The notes under the pieces are model-generated. The model was not told where the DNA came from and searched no databases. It saw only the letters and a program-made list of their open reading frames with translations. From Pectobacterium zantedeschiae (GTDB taxonomy: Bacteria; Pseudomonadota; Gammaproteobacteria; Enterobacterales; Enterobacteriaceae): a DNA stretch of 64,000 nucleotides. The stretch spans positions 2,948,035-3,012,034 of the forward strand of contig NZ_NWTM01000001.1 in NCBI RefSeq assembly GCF_004137795.1, given 5' to 3'. Position numbers and translations under genes: made by a program. Each line of letters starts with the position of its first letter. Position 1 is the stretch's first letter. This document shows, one piece after another, positions 1-11,200 of this stretch.

Positions 1-2
1 AA

Positions 3-3000
3 TATTTGACGTTATCGCAACAGGCATTACTGGCTGCCCATGCCGCAGGCATCAACGTGTCAGGAGATGGCGGCCAAACGGTGACCCTCACCGGTGGTGC
101 CACGCTGGACGCCTTCCAGACAGCGTTACGCGCCATCGTTTATGTTAATGTCGCCACCACACCCACCGCAGGCAATCGCACCATTTCGGTTACCGCCAAT
201 GACGATGCCAGCAGCAGTGCGACCTCAACGTTGACGGTCGTTGTTGGCAATCCTCCAGTGGTCGCAACGCCAATACCCGCACAGAGCGTGGCGCAGGATG
301 GAAGCCTGAGCTTCACCGTACCGGCAGGTACCTTCACGGATCCGGATGGCGATACGCTGACACTGAGCGCCACATTGGCCAACGGTTCACCTCTGCCGAG
401 CTGGCTCACCTTTAATCCGGCCACAGGCACCTTCACCGGCACACCGGGCAATGCGGATGTCGGCATCCTGAGCATCAAAGTTACAGCCACAGATACCACC
501 AATGCCTCGGTCAGCACCACCTTTAGTCTGACCGTCACCAACGTCAACGACGCGCCCGTGGTCGCAACGCCAATACCCGCACAGAGCGTGGCACAGGATA
601 GCCCCCTGATTTACACCGTGCCTGGAAACACCTTTACCGATCCCGATGGCGATAGCCTGACATTCACCGCTACCTTGGCGGATGGCTCCGCGTTGCCCAG
701 TTGGCTGAGCTTTAATCCCACCGTCCGTACCTTCTCCGGGATACCGGGTAACGCAGATGTGGGTACTCTGTCGATCAAGATCACCGCTTCTGATGGCAAT
801 GCCTCCGTTAGTACCACCTTTAGTCTGACCGTCACCAATGTTAACGATGCACCGGTGGTCTCTGCCACTATTCCGGCGCAAAGTGTGGCGCAGGATGCTA
901 GCCTGAACTTCACCGTACCGGCAGGCACTTTCACGGACCCGGATGGCGATACCCTGACCCTGAGTGCCACGCTGGCAAATGGTTTGGCGTTGCCCAGTTG
1001 GTTGACGTTTAATCCTGCTACCGGCACCTTTACGGGTACGCCAGGCAATGCGGATGTTGGCACCCTGAGCATTAAGGTTATCGCCAACGATGGTAATGCC
1101 TCTGTCAGTACCACCTTTAGTTTGGCTGTCACCAACGTCAACGACGCACCCGTGGTCGCAACGCCAATACCCGCACAGAGCGTGGCACAGGATGGCAGCC
1201 TGAACTTCGCCATCCCCGCAGGCACCTTCACGGACCCGGATGGCGATACTCTCTCTCTGAGCGCCACGCTGGCTAACGGTTCACCGCTGCCGGGTTGGAT
1301 CACCTTTAATCCGGCCACCGGCACCTTCTCCGGCACGCCGGGCAATGCGGATGTCGGCACCCTGAGCATTAAGGTTACCGCCAACGATGGCAATGCCTCT
1401 GTCAGCACCACCTTTAGCCTGACCGTCACCAACGTCAACGATGCGCCAGTGATCGCGACACCGATACCGGCACAGAGCGTGGCACAGGATGGCAACCTGA
1501 ACTTCACCGTACCGGCAGGCACCTTCACTGACCCTGATGGCGATACTCTGACTTTGAGCGCTACGCTGGCCAACGGCTTGCCGCTGCCGAGCTGGATCAC
1601 CTTTAATCCGGCCACCGGTACCTTCTCCGGCACGCCGGGCAACGCCGATGTTGGTAGCCTGTCTATCCGCGTCACCGCTACCGACGGCAGCAACGCCTCG
1701 GTACATACTGATTTCAGCCTGACCATCACCAACGTCAACGACGCCCCAGTGGTCGCAACGCCAATACCGGCACAGAGCGTGGTACAGGATGGTAGCCTGA
1801 ACTTCACCGTACCGGCAGGCACCTTCACGGACCCAGATGGCGATACCCTGACCTTGAGCGCTACGCTGGCCAACGGCTCGCCGCTGCCGAGCTGGATCAC
1901 CTTTAATCCAGCCACCGGTACCTTCTCCGGCACGCCCGGCAACGCAGATGTCGGTAGCCTGTCTATTCGCGTCACCGCCACCGATAGCAGCAACGCCTCG
2001 GTGCATACTGATTTCAGCCTGACCATCACCAACGTCAACGACGCTCCAGTGGTCGCCACGCCGATACCGGCACAGAGTGTGGTACAGGATGGCAGCCTGA
2101 ACTTCACCGTACCGCCGGGCACTTTCACGGACCCGGATGGTGATACGCTGACGCTCAGCGCCACCCTCGCCGACGGCTCACCGCTGCCGGGCTGGATCAC
2201 CTTTAATCCGGCCACTGGCACTTTCTCCGGTACACCGGGGAATAGTGATATCGGCAATCTGAGTATTAAGGTCACCGCCAACGATGGCGATGCCTCGATC
2301 AGTACCACTTTCAGCCTGACAGTCACGCCATCGAACCAGGCTCCCGTGGTATCCACGCCAATCCCGCCACAAAGCGTGGCGCAGGACGGCGGCTTCAACT
2401 TTACCGTCCCTGCGGGCACCTTCAGCGATCCCGATGGCGATACCCTGACACTCAGCGCCACCCTCGCCGACGGATCGCCGCTGCCGAGCTGGCTGCACTT
2501 TGATCCCACTATCGGCACCTTCTCCGGCACGCCGGCCAATGGCGATGTGGGTACTCTGGTGATCCGGGTAACGGCCACCGACGGCAGCAATACCTCAATC
2601 AGCACCAGCTTTGGCCTGACGGTGACCAACGTTAACGATGCGCCAGTGGTTGCCACCCCAATCCCGCCGCAAAGTGTGGCGCAGGATGGCGGCTTCAACT
2701 TTACCGTCCCTGCGGGCACCTTCAGCGATCCCGATGGCGATACGCTGACGCTCAGCGCCACCCTCGCCGACGGTTCACCGCTGCCGAGCTGGCTGCGTTT
2801 CGATCCTGCTATCGGTACGTTCTCCGGTACGCCGGGCAATAGTGATGTGGGCACGGTAGTGATCCGGGTAACGGCCACCGACGGCAGCAATACCTCCGTC
2901 AGCACCAGTTTTGGCCTGACGGTGACCAACGTTAACGATGTGCCAGTGGTTGCTACTCCGATCCCGCCGCAAAGCGTGGCGCAGGATGGCGGCTTCAACT

Positions 3001-4448
3001 TTACCGTGCCTACGGGCACCTTCAGCGATCCCGATGGCGATACCCTGACGCTCAGCGCCACCCTCACCGACGGTTCACCGCTGCCAAGCTGGATCACCTT
3101 TAATCCGGCCACCGGCACGTTCTCCGGCACGCCGGGCAATGGCGATGTTGGCACAGTGGTGATCCGAGTAACGGCCACCGACGGCAGCAATACCTCCGTC
3201 AGCACCAGCTTTGGCCTGACGGTGACCAACGTTAACGATGCGCCTGTGGTTGCCACCCCGATCCCGCCGCAAAGTGTGGCGCAGGATGGCAGCTTCAACT
3301 TTACTGTCCCTGCGGGCACCTTCAGCGATCCCGATGGTGATACCCTGACGCTCAGCGCCACCCTCGCCAACGGCTCACCGCTGCCAAGCTGGCTGCGTTT
3401 CGATCCTGCGATCGGCACGTTCTCCGGTACACCGGGCAATAGTGATGTCGGCACAGTGGTGATCCGGGTAACGGCCACCGACGGCAGTAATACCTCCGTC
3501 AGCACCAGCTTTGGTCTGACGGTAACCAACGTTAACGATGCGCCCGTGGTTGCTACCCCAATCCCAGCGCAAAGTGTAGCGCAGGATGGCGGCTTCAACT
3601 TTACCGTGCCTGCGGGCACATTTGTCGATCCGGATGGCGATACCCTGACGCTCAGCGCCACCCTCGCCAACGGCTCACCGCTGCCAAGCTGGCTGCGTTT
3701 CGATCCCGCGACAGCAACCTTCTCCGGCACACCAGGCAATAGTGATGTGGGCAATCTGGTGATTAGAGTCACCGCCACTGACGGCAGCAACACCTCAATT
3801 AGTACCAGCTTTGGCTTGACGGTGACACGCAGCAGTGTGGGTGGCGATCCTCAATTCAAAGCCAACGACGGTATTGGCCGAACACCATCGTCATTCAGCG
3901 ATACGCGCCAGTTGTCCATGCAGGATGCCGCAACAGCACCGCCGACCTTCGATGGTCTGGTTGCCAATCCATCGCTCGGCAGTTTTACCGTGGGTAACGA
4001 TGGTGCACCAAAATCAGTGATGTCTGCCATCTTCGCCACCGGACGCCAAAACACAGAGACAGGTACCCTCCCAGTCAGTCAGGTGGCGGGTGCTTTCGGA
4101 CGTGGAGTAACCAGCGGTATTGGCGTTAATTTCGACAGCACGTTGGGATCCTTCCCCAGCTTTAGCAAAGATCCCGCTTTAGGCGGAACCTCATCGCTGG
4201 CGAGCACGTTCTCAGGGATCTACCTGCCTTCGCTGACGCCAATGGAGGTCTTCTCCGGCGGCAGTTGGAAAGACATTCCGCTAGATGGGGCGAATAACGC
4301 AATGAATAGCACGGATGACAACACTGGGCGCTCCGTGGCATTTACGCCCTCGCTCCATCGGCAATTACAACAGATAGGTGACTCGGAACTGCAACGTCTG
4401 GCTGCTATTGAGCAAGCGTTGCAGGAAAGTGGTCAGCAACAAGGATAA
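3..4448 (+). CDS. Giant repetitive surface adhesin, C-terminal part (5' end outside window)
   Basis: The frame is open to the left edge, so only the C-terminal ~1481 residues are visible. After the tail of a preceding cadherin-like unit (residues 1-85) come twelve tandem repeats of about 99 residues. Each starts near IP(A/P)QSV(A/V)QD, continues with GTF(T/S)DPDGD and a W-FNP-TGTFSGTPGN core, and ends with VTNVNDAP. This is the pattern of putative-Ig/dystroglycan-type cadherin-like domains (calcium-binding DPDGD loops) in large secreted adhesins. Repeats 8-12 (IPPQ, FSDPDGD) are a more recently amplified subfamily than repeats 1-7. The last ~205 residues are non-repetitive, rich in Gly/Ser, and end in a charged helix; I see no RTX nonapeptides. 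A TolC-like gene follows 109 bases later, so type I secretion of a cell-surface protein is the likely route. Function as adhesin or biofilm protein is inferred from architecture. Confidence 0.85.
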   Translation, partial: YLTLSQQALLAAHAAGINVSGDGGQTVTLTGGATLDAFQTALRAIVYVNVATTPTAGNRTISVTANDDASSSATSTLTVVVGNPPVVATPIPAQSVAQDGSLSFTVPAGTFTDPDGDTLTLSATLANGSPLPSWLTFNPATGTFTGTPGNADVGILSIKVTATDTTNASVSTTFSLTVTNVNDAPVVATPIPAQSVAQDSPLIYTVPGNTFTDPDGDSLTFTATLADGSALPSWLSFNPTVRTFSGIPGNADVGTLSIKITASDGNASVSTTFSLTVTNVNDAPVVSATIPAQSVAQDASLNFTVPAGTFTDPDGDTLTLSATLANGLALPSWLTFNPATGTFTGTPGNADVGTLSIKVIANDGNASVSTTFSLAVTNVNDAPVVATPIPAQSVAQDGSLNFAIPAGTFTDPDGDTLSLSATLANGSPLPGWITFNPATGTFSGTPGNADVGTLSIKVTANDGNASVSTTFSLTVTNVNDAPVIATPIPAQSVAQDGNLNFTVPAGTFTDPDGDTLTLSATLANGLPLPSWITFNPATGTFSGTPGNADVGSLSIRVTATDGSNASVHTDFSLTITNVNDAPVVATPIPAQSVVQDGSLNFTVPAGTFTDPDGDTLTLSATLANGSPLPSWITFNPATGTFSGTPGNADVGSLSIRVTATDSSNASVHTDFSLTITNVNDAPVVATPIPAQSVVQDGSLNFTVPPGTFTDPDGDTLTLSATLADGSPLPGWITFNPATGTFSGTPGNSDIGNLSIKVTANDGDASISTTFSLTVTPSNQAPVVSTPIPPQSVAQDGGFNFTVPAGTFSDPDGDTLTLSATLADGSPLPSWLHFDPTIGTFSGTPANGDVGTLVIRVTATDGSNTSISTSFGLTVTNVNDAPVVATPIPPQSVAQDGGFNFTVPAGTFSDPDGDTLTLSATLADGSPLPSWLRFDPAIGTFSGTPGNSDVGTVVIRVTATDGSNTSVSTSFGLTVTNVNDVPVVATPIPPQSVAQDGGFNFTVPTGTFSDPDGDTLTLSATLTDGSPLPSWITFNPATGTFSGTPGNGDVGTVVIRVTATDGSNTSVSTSFGLTVTNVNDAPVVATPIPPQSVAQDGSFNFTVPAGTFSDPDGDTLTLSATLANGSPLPSWLRFDPAIGTFSGTPGNSDVGTVVIRVTATDGSNTSVSTSFGLTVTNVNDAPVVATPIPAQSVAQDGGFNFTVPAGTFVDPDGDTLTLSATLANGSPLPSWLRFDPATATFSGTPGNSDVGNLVIRVTATDGSNTSISTSFGLTVTRSSVGGDPQFKANDGIGRTPSSFSDTRQLSMQDAATAPPTFDGLVANPSLGSFTVGNDGAPKSVMSAIFATGRQNTETGTLPVSQVAGAFGRGVTSGIGVNFDSTLGSFPSFSKDPALGGTSSLASTFSGIYLPSLTPMEVFSGGSWKDIPLDGANNAMNSTDDNTGRSVAFTPSLHRQLQQIGDSELQRLAAIEQALQESGQQQG

Positions 4449-4557
4449 GCCCTGCACAACAGTGCAGCAATCAGCGATATGCAAGGCGATCGCACTAACA
4501 GCCAGAACCATCACAAGAACAAAATTGGTAATAATGACAATGACGAGGAGCGGAATC

Positions 4558-6066
4558 GTGTTAAAGGGTCGGAAACTATTTAGCCTTAGCGCCATCGTGC
4601 TAGCCGCCAGCGGCTGTGCCGTGACCACCCAGCCGATCAGCAAGGTCGAAAGCGGGCAACGCAGCCAGCAGGACCGAGTCGCCATGTTCAGCCAGCAGGA
4701 GCCCGTCACGGCACCGATCACGCTGTATGATGCCATGGCGCGTGCGTTGAAATACAACCTCGAATCACGCTTAAAAGTGATGGAATATGCACTGAGCCAG
4801 CAGCAAGTGGAACTGGCACGTTACGATATGCTGCCCAAGATCGCGGCATCGGCAGGCTATGTGGGGCGTAATAATATGAGCGCCTCTAGTAGCCGCAGTG
4901 TGGAAACGGGACGTACCTCTCTTGAACCGTCTACCTCACAGGATCGTGACCGCGATGTGGCCGATCTGACCATGGTGTGGAACGTGCTCGACTTTGGCGT
5001 CAGCTACGTGACCGCCCAGCAAAAATCAGATCAGCGCTGGATTGCCGAAGAGCGTAAGCGCAAAGTTGTGCACACCATCTTGCAAGATGTGCGCTCCGCC
5101 TACTGGCGCGCCGTGGCTGCCGAGCGCTTGTTGGGGCAGATTGATGGCCTGATCGCCCGCGTCAACACGGCGCGCGACGCGAGTGAACACATGTCATCAC
5201 AGCAGATTGGCGATCCCATTGAATCGCTGAGCTATCAACGTGCGCTGATCGACGCCACACGTCAGTTGGAAGAACAGCGTCGCGCGCTGTCGCTGGCCAA
5301 GACTGAGCTGGCGACCTTGATGAACCTACCATTGGATACGGCCTACAAGCTGGCGTTGCCACAAAGCGGCGACGAAACCGTACCGCAGTTGAATGTCGAT
5401 GTGAAGGTGCTTGAAGAAGCGGCGCTGGTCAGTCGTCCAGAACTGCGCGAGCAGGATTATCAGGTGCGAATTCATGCCGCTGAAACCCGTAAAGCGCTGC
5501 TGCGTATGCTGCCCGGCGTGGAAATCAGCGCAGGCGGCCACTATGACAGCAACTCCTTCCTGGTCAACAACAGCTGGGCTGACGTCGGCGTGAAAGCGAC
5601 CTGGAACCTGTTCAATCTGTTGTCCGGCCCAGCCGCGCGTAAAGCTGCTCAGGCTAACGAATCCGTGTCGGAAATGCAGCGTCAGGCAATGTCTCTGGCA
5701 ATTATGGCTCAGCTATATATCGCACGGGCCAACTTCAATGAGGCACAACGGCAGTACAAAACCAGTGCAGAATTGCGCAATCTTGACACTAAAATCGTCG
5801 AACAGCTGAGAAACCGCTATAAGGCTAACAGCATTGGCGAACTACAGTTGATTCAAGGTGAGCTAAACGCCCTCAATGCCAGTTTGCGTCAGGATCTGGC
5901 CTATGCAGAACTACGTAATTCCTACGGCCAGATATTCTCGACAATCGGATTGGATTTGCTGCCGAAATCACTGCCGTCCAATAGCCTTGCAGATATCAGC
6001 CAGTCGCTGCGTCAATCTGATATCAACTGGCAGCAGGGCAAAATCAGTACCTTACAATCATTCTGA
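4558..6066 (+). CDS. TolC-family outer-membrane efflux lipoprotein of a type I secretion system
   Basis: About 502 residues. I chose the GTG at 4558 because AGGAG lies at 4546-4550 and because it opens a lipoprotein signal peptide (LKGRKLFSLSAIVLAASGC) with a LAASGC lipobox. The frame is open further upstream, but those starts would run into the adhesin gene and spoil the signal. The mature protein has the two-fold OEP architecture: long coiled-coil helices rich in Gln/Glu/Arg with strands between (for example WNVLDFGVSY near residue 140, and the matching WNLFNLLSGPAARKAAQ near 345). Family role: trimeric outer-membrane channel that docks to an ABC transporter plus membrane-fusion protein. 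Neither of those partners is in the window; they may lie left of the adhesin. Placement directly after the adhesin suggests a dedicated exporter. The lipid anchor resembles CusC/OprM-type members rather than TolC itself. Confidence 0.85.
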   Translation: MLKGRKLFSLSAIVLAASGCAVTTQPISKVESGQRSQQDRVAMFSQQEPVTAPITLYDAMARALKYNLESRLKVMEYALSQQQVELARYDMLPKIAASAGYVGRNNMSASSSRSVETGRTSLEPSTSQDRDRDVADLTMVWNVLDFGVSYVTAQQKSDQRWIAEERKRKVVHTILQDVRSAYWRAVAAERLLGQIDGLIARVNTARDASEHMSSQQIGDPIESLSYQRALIDATRQLEEQRRALSLAKTELATLMNLPLDTAYKLALPQSGDETVPQLNVDVKVLEEAALVSRPELREQDYQVRIHAAETRKALLRMLPGVEISAGGHYDSNSFLVNNSWADVGVKATWNLFNLLSGPAARKAAQANESVSEMQRQAMSLAIMAQLYIARANFNEAQRQYKTSAELRNLDTKIVEQLRNRYKANSIGELQLIQGELNALNASLRQDLAYAELRNSYGQIFSTIGLDLLPKSLPSNSLADISQSLRQSDINWQQGKISTLQSF

Positions 6067-6123
6067 TAAGCGTGTGGCAATCGCACATTGCCATACCTGA
6101 GAATGTCATTTTTACACGATACA

Positions 6124-6148
6124 TAAAGGGCAGCGACGCTGCCCTTTA
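6124..6148. terminator. Bidirectional intrinsic terminator between TolC-like gene and siderophore operon
   Basis: Perfect inverted repeat TAAAGGGCAGC-GAC-GCTGCCCTTTA in the 88-base gap between two convergent genes. Its A/T-rich flanks make it usable in both directions. Confidence 0.8.
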
Positions 6149-6154
6149 TGACTT

Positions 6155-8269
6155 TCAGACGTCGCTCAGGCGTTTACGATCGACCTTGCCACTGCCGGTT
6201 TTGGGGAGCTTATCCAACGTCACAATGCGCCCCGGCACCATGTAAGCCGGTAGAAACTGATGCAGTTGTTTACGCAATGCCAGTTTGGTCATCTCTGAAC
6301 CGGGTTTATATTCAACATAACCGACCAGTACCGCATCATCCCCTTCGCCCTGAAGTTTGACGGCCGCATCCTGTACCTGTTCGATCCGTTTCAATTGCGC
6401 CTCGATCTCCCCTAACTCGATGCGAAATCCCCGTAATTTCACCTGATCATCGAAACGTCCGAGATACTGATAACGATCGTCCTCCAGCAACCGGACTTTA
6501 TCGCCCGTGCGATACATTCGCTGCCCAGATTCCCCTTGCTGAATAAAACGCTCTTGCGTCAGATCGTCACGCAGCCAGTACCCGCTGCTCAGAGCGTCAC
6601 CGAGGATGCACAGTTCACCCACCATTCCTTCAGTCAGAGGATGACGATCATAATCGATCACCAGATGTTGATAGCCCGCCAGCGTGTTACCCAACGCGAC
6701 CGTGTGCTGATTCTCCAATGCTGCACCGTCGATTTGCGCCATCTGTGACCAAATTGTCGCTTCGGTCGGCCCATAACAATTCCACAGCGTCTTACAACGG
6801 CTGACCAAGCGCTGTGCCAGCCGCAGATCCAACGCTTCGCCACCGCATAGCGCCACCAAATCGGGTTTACCCTGCCAGTCCGCTTTGAACATCATGCGCC
6901 AGAAAGCGGGAGTAGCCTGCAACACGTTGATTTCAGGTCGATCCTGCAAATACGCCGCAACTGCCTGCGGATCTTTGTATTCCTCATGCGTGGTCAGGTG
7001 CAGCACGCCACCGACCCACAGCGGCGCGAAAACTTCCAGCATGGAGATATCAAAGGCCAGTGTAGTGATGAGCAACCAGTTAGCGTTATCCGTTAAGGCT
7101 AGTCGCTCTACGCTGGCATGGATAAAGGTTTGCAGCGCTCGCTGACCAATCACCACGCCTTTCGGTTTCCCCGTCGAACCGGAGGTAAACATCATGTAGG
7201 CCGCCGTTTCCGGTCCACCAGCCTGAGCCAATTGTACGCTCGCGGAAAGGGCACGATCTGCATCCGGTAAATCGCAGAGGTTCAGTATCGGGCAGTCAAA
7301 CGTCAGCGAACCAGCGGTATAGCTGTCCTGCAAGACCGAGGCCAGTGCCGCTTCCTGCTGAATCGCCTGTAGCCGTTCCCCCGGAAAATCCGGCTCCAGC
7401 GGCACAAATGTCACCTGAGAAAACAGGCAGGCCAGTAACGCCGCCACGGTGTCAGGCTGACGGCTAAGGTGCAGCCCCACCCGCTGACCAGCAGTAATGC
7501 CCTGCGCAGCTAACATCCCTTGAATCAGCGCTACACGTTGCAGCAGTTCCCGATAGCTAATTGCACGTTCCTGAAAGCGGATCGCGACACCATCCTGACG
7601 TGCAGCCTGGGCAAGACGCGCCAGCAATTCGTCATGCAGTGCGCTCGCTCGCGTCCTGTGGGGTAACGGTACTACCTGCGGGCTAAGGCGAATTTGCGTC
7701 AGCCACTCCCAGCACTGTGCCAGCAGGCCATCGAGTAGCCGTGTTAGATCGCGGGCAATGCGCTGAAGCTGCTGATTATCGAGTTGCCCATCAGGCGCGG
7801 TCAGAATTAGCCGAGCGTCCTGAACCTCTACGATCAGCGCCACTTTTTGCCCCATCTTCTGCGTCACAACAGGTAGTGATGCCATTTCTCCGACGCTCAA
7901 CACACTGCTAAACAGCGCATGCAGGGTTTCTGCTGCCAGAACCGCTGGCGCAGGCTGTGGATCGCACGACGCTCCCACCTCTGCGATCCACTCACTGACA
8001 AGACGATCGCGCCGTTGAAAATGAGCAACCAGTGGCATTACGCTGTCAGGAAGGTCGGACGTGACAAGCGCCGCACATACCAGCTCTTCACCGCTGTACT
8101 TGTACAGCAGCCAACTCCACGCCGCACACACCAGCGACGCAGGATACTGTCGGGACAGCTCACTACTGTGGCGCTGTTCACCGTGTGCAGCACCTACCCG
8201 CTGCCCGAAGGCAGTCGGTTGTTGGATGTCCGCCAACAGAGTCCCGATAACATCGTTACTCTCTGTCAT
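6155..8269 (-). CDS. Stand-alone NRPS adenylation protein, glycine-type signature (AmoH-like)
   Basis: 704 residues, last gene of the operon; its ATG overlaps the upstream stop as ATGA. Residues ~210-695 form a complete adenylation domain (FTSGSTGKPKG at 361-371, YGPTE, YRTGD, final catalytic Lys in TGSGKVDR near 695). No carrier domain follows. Aligning by eye to GrsA-PheA, the pocket residues read D-I-L-Q-L-G-C-I-W-K, one change from the published glycine code DILQLGLIWK, so glycine is the likely substrate. Residues ~40-190 look like the eroded C-terminal half of a condensation domain (AAWSWLLYKYSGEE; a later VALIVEVQDARLIL segment) with no HHxxxDG motif. I infer the protein was once part of a C-A module and now loads the adenylation-less second module of the upstream synthetase in trans. 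The position equals amoH in amonabactin operons. Confidence 0.85.
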   Translation of the reverse strand: MTESNDVIGTLLADIQQPTAFGQRVGAAHGEQRHSSELSRQYPASLVCAAWSWLLYKYSGEELVCAALVTSDLPDSVMPLVAHFQRRDRLVSEWIAEVGASCDPQPAPAVLAAETLHALFSSVLSVGEMASLPVVTQKMGQKVALIVEVQDARLILTAPDGQLDNQQLQRIARDLTRLLDGLLAQCWEWLTQIRLSPQVVPLPHRTRASALHDELLARLAQAARQDGVAIRFQERAISYRELLQRVALIQGMLAAQGITAGQRVGLHLSRQPDTVAALLACLFSQVTFVPLEPDFPGERLQAIQQEAALASVLQDSYTAGSLTFDCPILNLCDLPDADRALSASVQLAQAGGPETAAYMMFTSGSTGKPKGVVIGQRALQTFIHASVERLALTDNANWLLITTLAFDISMLEVFAPLWVGGVLHLTTHEEYKDPQAVAAYLQDRPEINVLQATPAFWRMMFKADWQGKPDLVALCGGEALDLRLAQRLVSRCKTLWNCYGPTEATIWSQMAQIDGAALENQHTVALGNTLAGYQHLVIDYDRHPLTEGMVGELCILGDALSSGYWLRDDLTQERFIQQGESGQRMYRTGDKVRLLEDDRYQYLGRFDDQVKLRGFRIELGEIEAQLKRIEQVQDAAVKLQGEGDDAVLVGYVEYKPGSEMTKLALRKQLHQFLPAYMVPGRIVTLDKLPKTGSGKVDRKRLSDV

Positions 8270-11200
8270 GACAGCGTTTCCTCATTGGCAGTAACTCTCG
8301 ACTGTGCCAAATATCCACTCAGCGCCAGCGGTGAAGGGTAGCGTTGCAATAACGCCACGCTCACTGGCTGCCCAAGCGCACGGCTCAGCGCCTGTGCCAG
8401 CGCAATACGCTGGAGCGAATCGACGCCACTTTCACATAACGTCCGAGCCCAGAGGCCAGACTCACCGAAGCCGGGTTCACCGGGATGTAGCGTTTGCGCC
8501 CATACGCGCAGCAGCGCCTGGGTAAACGGCGTATCCGGCTGGCTAATACCGCTATCCGGCACGGCTTTCTGTCCAGCCATCGAGCCTGTCGCTTTCTGAT
8601 GCCCGATGATCTCGGCTGGCTGCTGCGGCGCACTATTGATCAGCGCCACCACTTCGTCATGCCAGCGCATCAACACCCGACGTGCCTGTGCGCTGTCCAG
8701 CGCATCTGCATCAAACTCGAAGCGCAGCAGCATGCAGCCCGCCTGTTCGCGTACCACCAGATTCAGCGGCATCTCGACTTTTTCATAGGCGGCTGAAAAT
8801 TCGGGAGATAATCGATGCGGATCGTCAGCGCGTTGGCCCGGTTCTGCTTTCGCACCGGGATAGTTTTCATAAATAAACAGGCTGTTGAACAGACGCTGGC
8901 GTCCGGCCGTCAGGGCAATCAGCGACTGCGTAGCATGCTGATTCATCGCCATCAGCTCATTCTGCAACTGAACCAAATGCTGTTGCAGTGACACGGGCTG
9001 CTGCCAACTCAGCGCCAACGGTAGGCTGTTAATGTACAGACCCACGCTGCTCGCTACGTCTTCCACCGGGCTTTCCCTGCCCGACAGCACGTTCCCGACA
9101 ATACTGACCGCATCACCAGTCGAACGAGCCAGCAGCCGGTGCCAGGCGTATTGCGCAATAATGCTGTGCGTAACGCCCACTTCACGGGCAAAAGCGGTTA
9201 ATGTCGCCTGCTCCTCTTCGTTCAGGCTCACGCTGGTGACCTGTGGCTCAACTTGCGTCAAATGCTGACTGAGATCGGCGCGTTTCCCCGCTGCCGCAAA
9301 TAGCACGGACACATCGTTCGTCTGTGCCAGTAACGGCTGTCGCTGCTGCCAGAAGGCATCGACGGCGGGCTGCTGTGCTACAGCGTGTAGCGCGTAATCC
9401 ACATAGGCACGATCCACCTGAATCGCTGGTGCATCATCATGCATTAGCCGTTGATAATCACGATGTACCGCTCCGAGTAACTGCGGGCCACTCCAGCCAT
9501 CAAGCACGCTGTGATGACAGCTCAGAAGTACCCGATAGTCCTGCTCGCCCAAACGGAAACAGGCAATGCGCAACAGCGGCGGCCGCGACAAATCAAATCC
9601 ATCCCGTAAATCCTGCTGGCGATAGCGTTCGATGACCGCGTGCGGATCGACATCCTGCATCAAGTTCTGATAGTAAAAAGGCAGCGAAGCCTGCTTTACA
9701 AGCACCTGCACGCTGGCAAACTCGCTTTCCAGCGCGGCACGCAGCGCCGGGAACCGCTGAATCTGGCGCTGCCACGCCTGGCGATAGCCATCCACATCCA
9801 GCGCCTGTGCATAGCGAATCGGCGTTTGCAGATGATAAGCATCGTCCTGCGGGCAGCGTAAGCGGTGATACAGCATTGACTGCTGGAGCGATGACAGCGG
9901 CAACAGTGTGTCGATGTCATACCGCTGCGACAGGCTGTCGAGCTGCGCCTGGCTCACATTGACAGCAGGGAAGTCGCTGGGGGTATAGGCGATTCCGTGG
10001 CTTAGCTGTATCAAACAAGCTTCCGTCAGCGCACGCAGATTCTCCACCAACCGCGCCATCAGGCGTTCGCTATCACGCTGGTTGAGGCAACCAACCTGAC
10101 GCAACGTCAACTGTCCGCCCGCAATACCGCCGTGGAGACTGATAACCTCTGCCGGTTTATTCTCCGGTGATACACAGCATCCCGGCGCGACATCAACCGG
10201 ACGCCATGTACCAGCGGCCTGAACCGACAGCCCAAGATAGTTGAACACAATCGGCGACAGCGTCAGCGAATTTCCCTGCGGGTGATGGTAGCGCAGCGGA
10301 TTAAACCCGACGCCTTTATCCGGCACCTGGCGCAGCTGTTCCTTGCTGGATTGAATCAGAGAAGCCCAGTCAGGCTTATCTTGCAGACATACCGGATAAG
10401 TGCTGGTAAACCACCCGACGGTGCGGCTGACATCCAGCGTCGGATCAATCGCCTCGCGGCCATGCCCTTCCAGCATGATGCGTGCTTTATCGCCCCAGCC
10501 GAGATCGTTTAGCGTGCGAGTTAGCGCCGCCAGCAGCAAATCGCTAACGTCGGTATTAAAGGCACGATTGGCCTCGCTCACCAGTTGGCCCGTAGTGTCC
10601 ACATCCAGCATCATAATGGCGGCACTGGCATGGCCCTGCGGATCTTGCGCCGCCAGCAGCGCGGTCTGATCCACGCCGTCTTCCTGAGCCTGCCAGTACG
10701 TCAGTTGTTCCGCATGCTCGGTGGCGTAGTGTTGCAGCGCGGCCCCCCATTGACGATAGCTTGAGGTTTTCGGCAGCAGCGGCTCATCGAGGTACAACCG
10801 TTCCAGATCGTCCACCAGAATGCGCCAGGACACGGCATCAATCACCAGATGGTGGAAAGCAAGGAACAAGGCGGTGTCTGCCTGCGGATGATGCTGCACC
10901 AGCGCGCAGGCCATCGTTCTTCCCTGAGCGGGATCAAATTCACTCTGCAAGGCGGTAAACGCCTGTTGCAGGCCGTCGTCGCCAAGCTGGCGATAATCCA
11001 GCGTCTGCAAAGCAGGGCAAGACACATCTGCCAGATAGCGTTGTCCTTCAGCATCACAGGCCAGACGCAGCGCATCGTGTTGCGCTATCAGTGCCTGCAA
11101 CATCGTGGCAAGCCGTTCGGTATCTACCTCTGGCAGTTGGATCATCGCCGCCTGATTCCAGTGCTCAGGGCGTGCCAATGGTTGTTCCATGAACCAACGC

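Noticed and set aside
387-3572. Several smaller repetitive minus-strand frames (65-241 codons) in the adhesin gene
   Set aside because: Same cause: periodic shadows of the repeat DNA, each with the same spacing as the repeats.
611-3793. A 1060-residue open frame on the minus strand across the adhesin repeats
   Set aside because: It is antisense to twelve repeated units; the absence of stops simply repeats with the same codon pattern. The product has no recognisable domain or start signal.
4378-4557. N-terminal extension of the TolC-like frame overlapping the adhesin gene
   Set aside because: The GTG at 4558 has a good ribosome-binding site and opens a lipoprotein signal; the extension would bury it.
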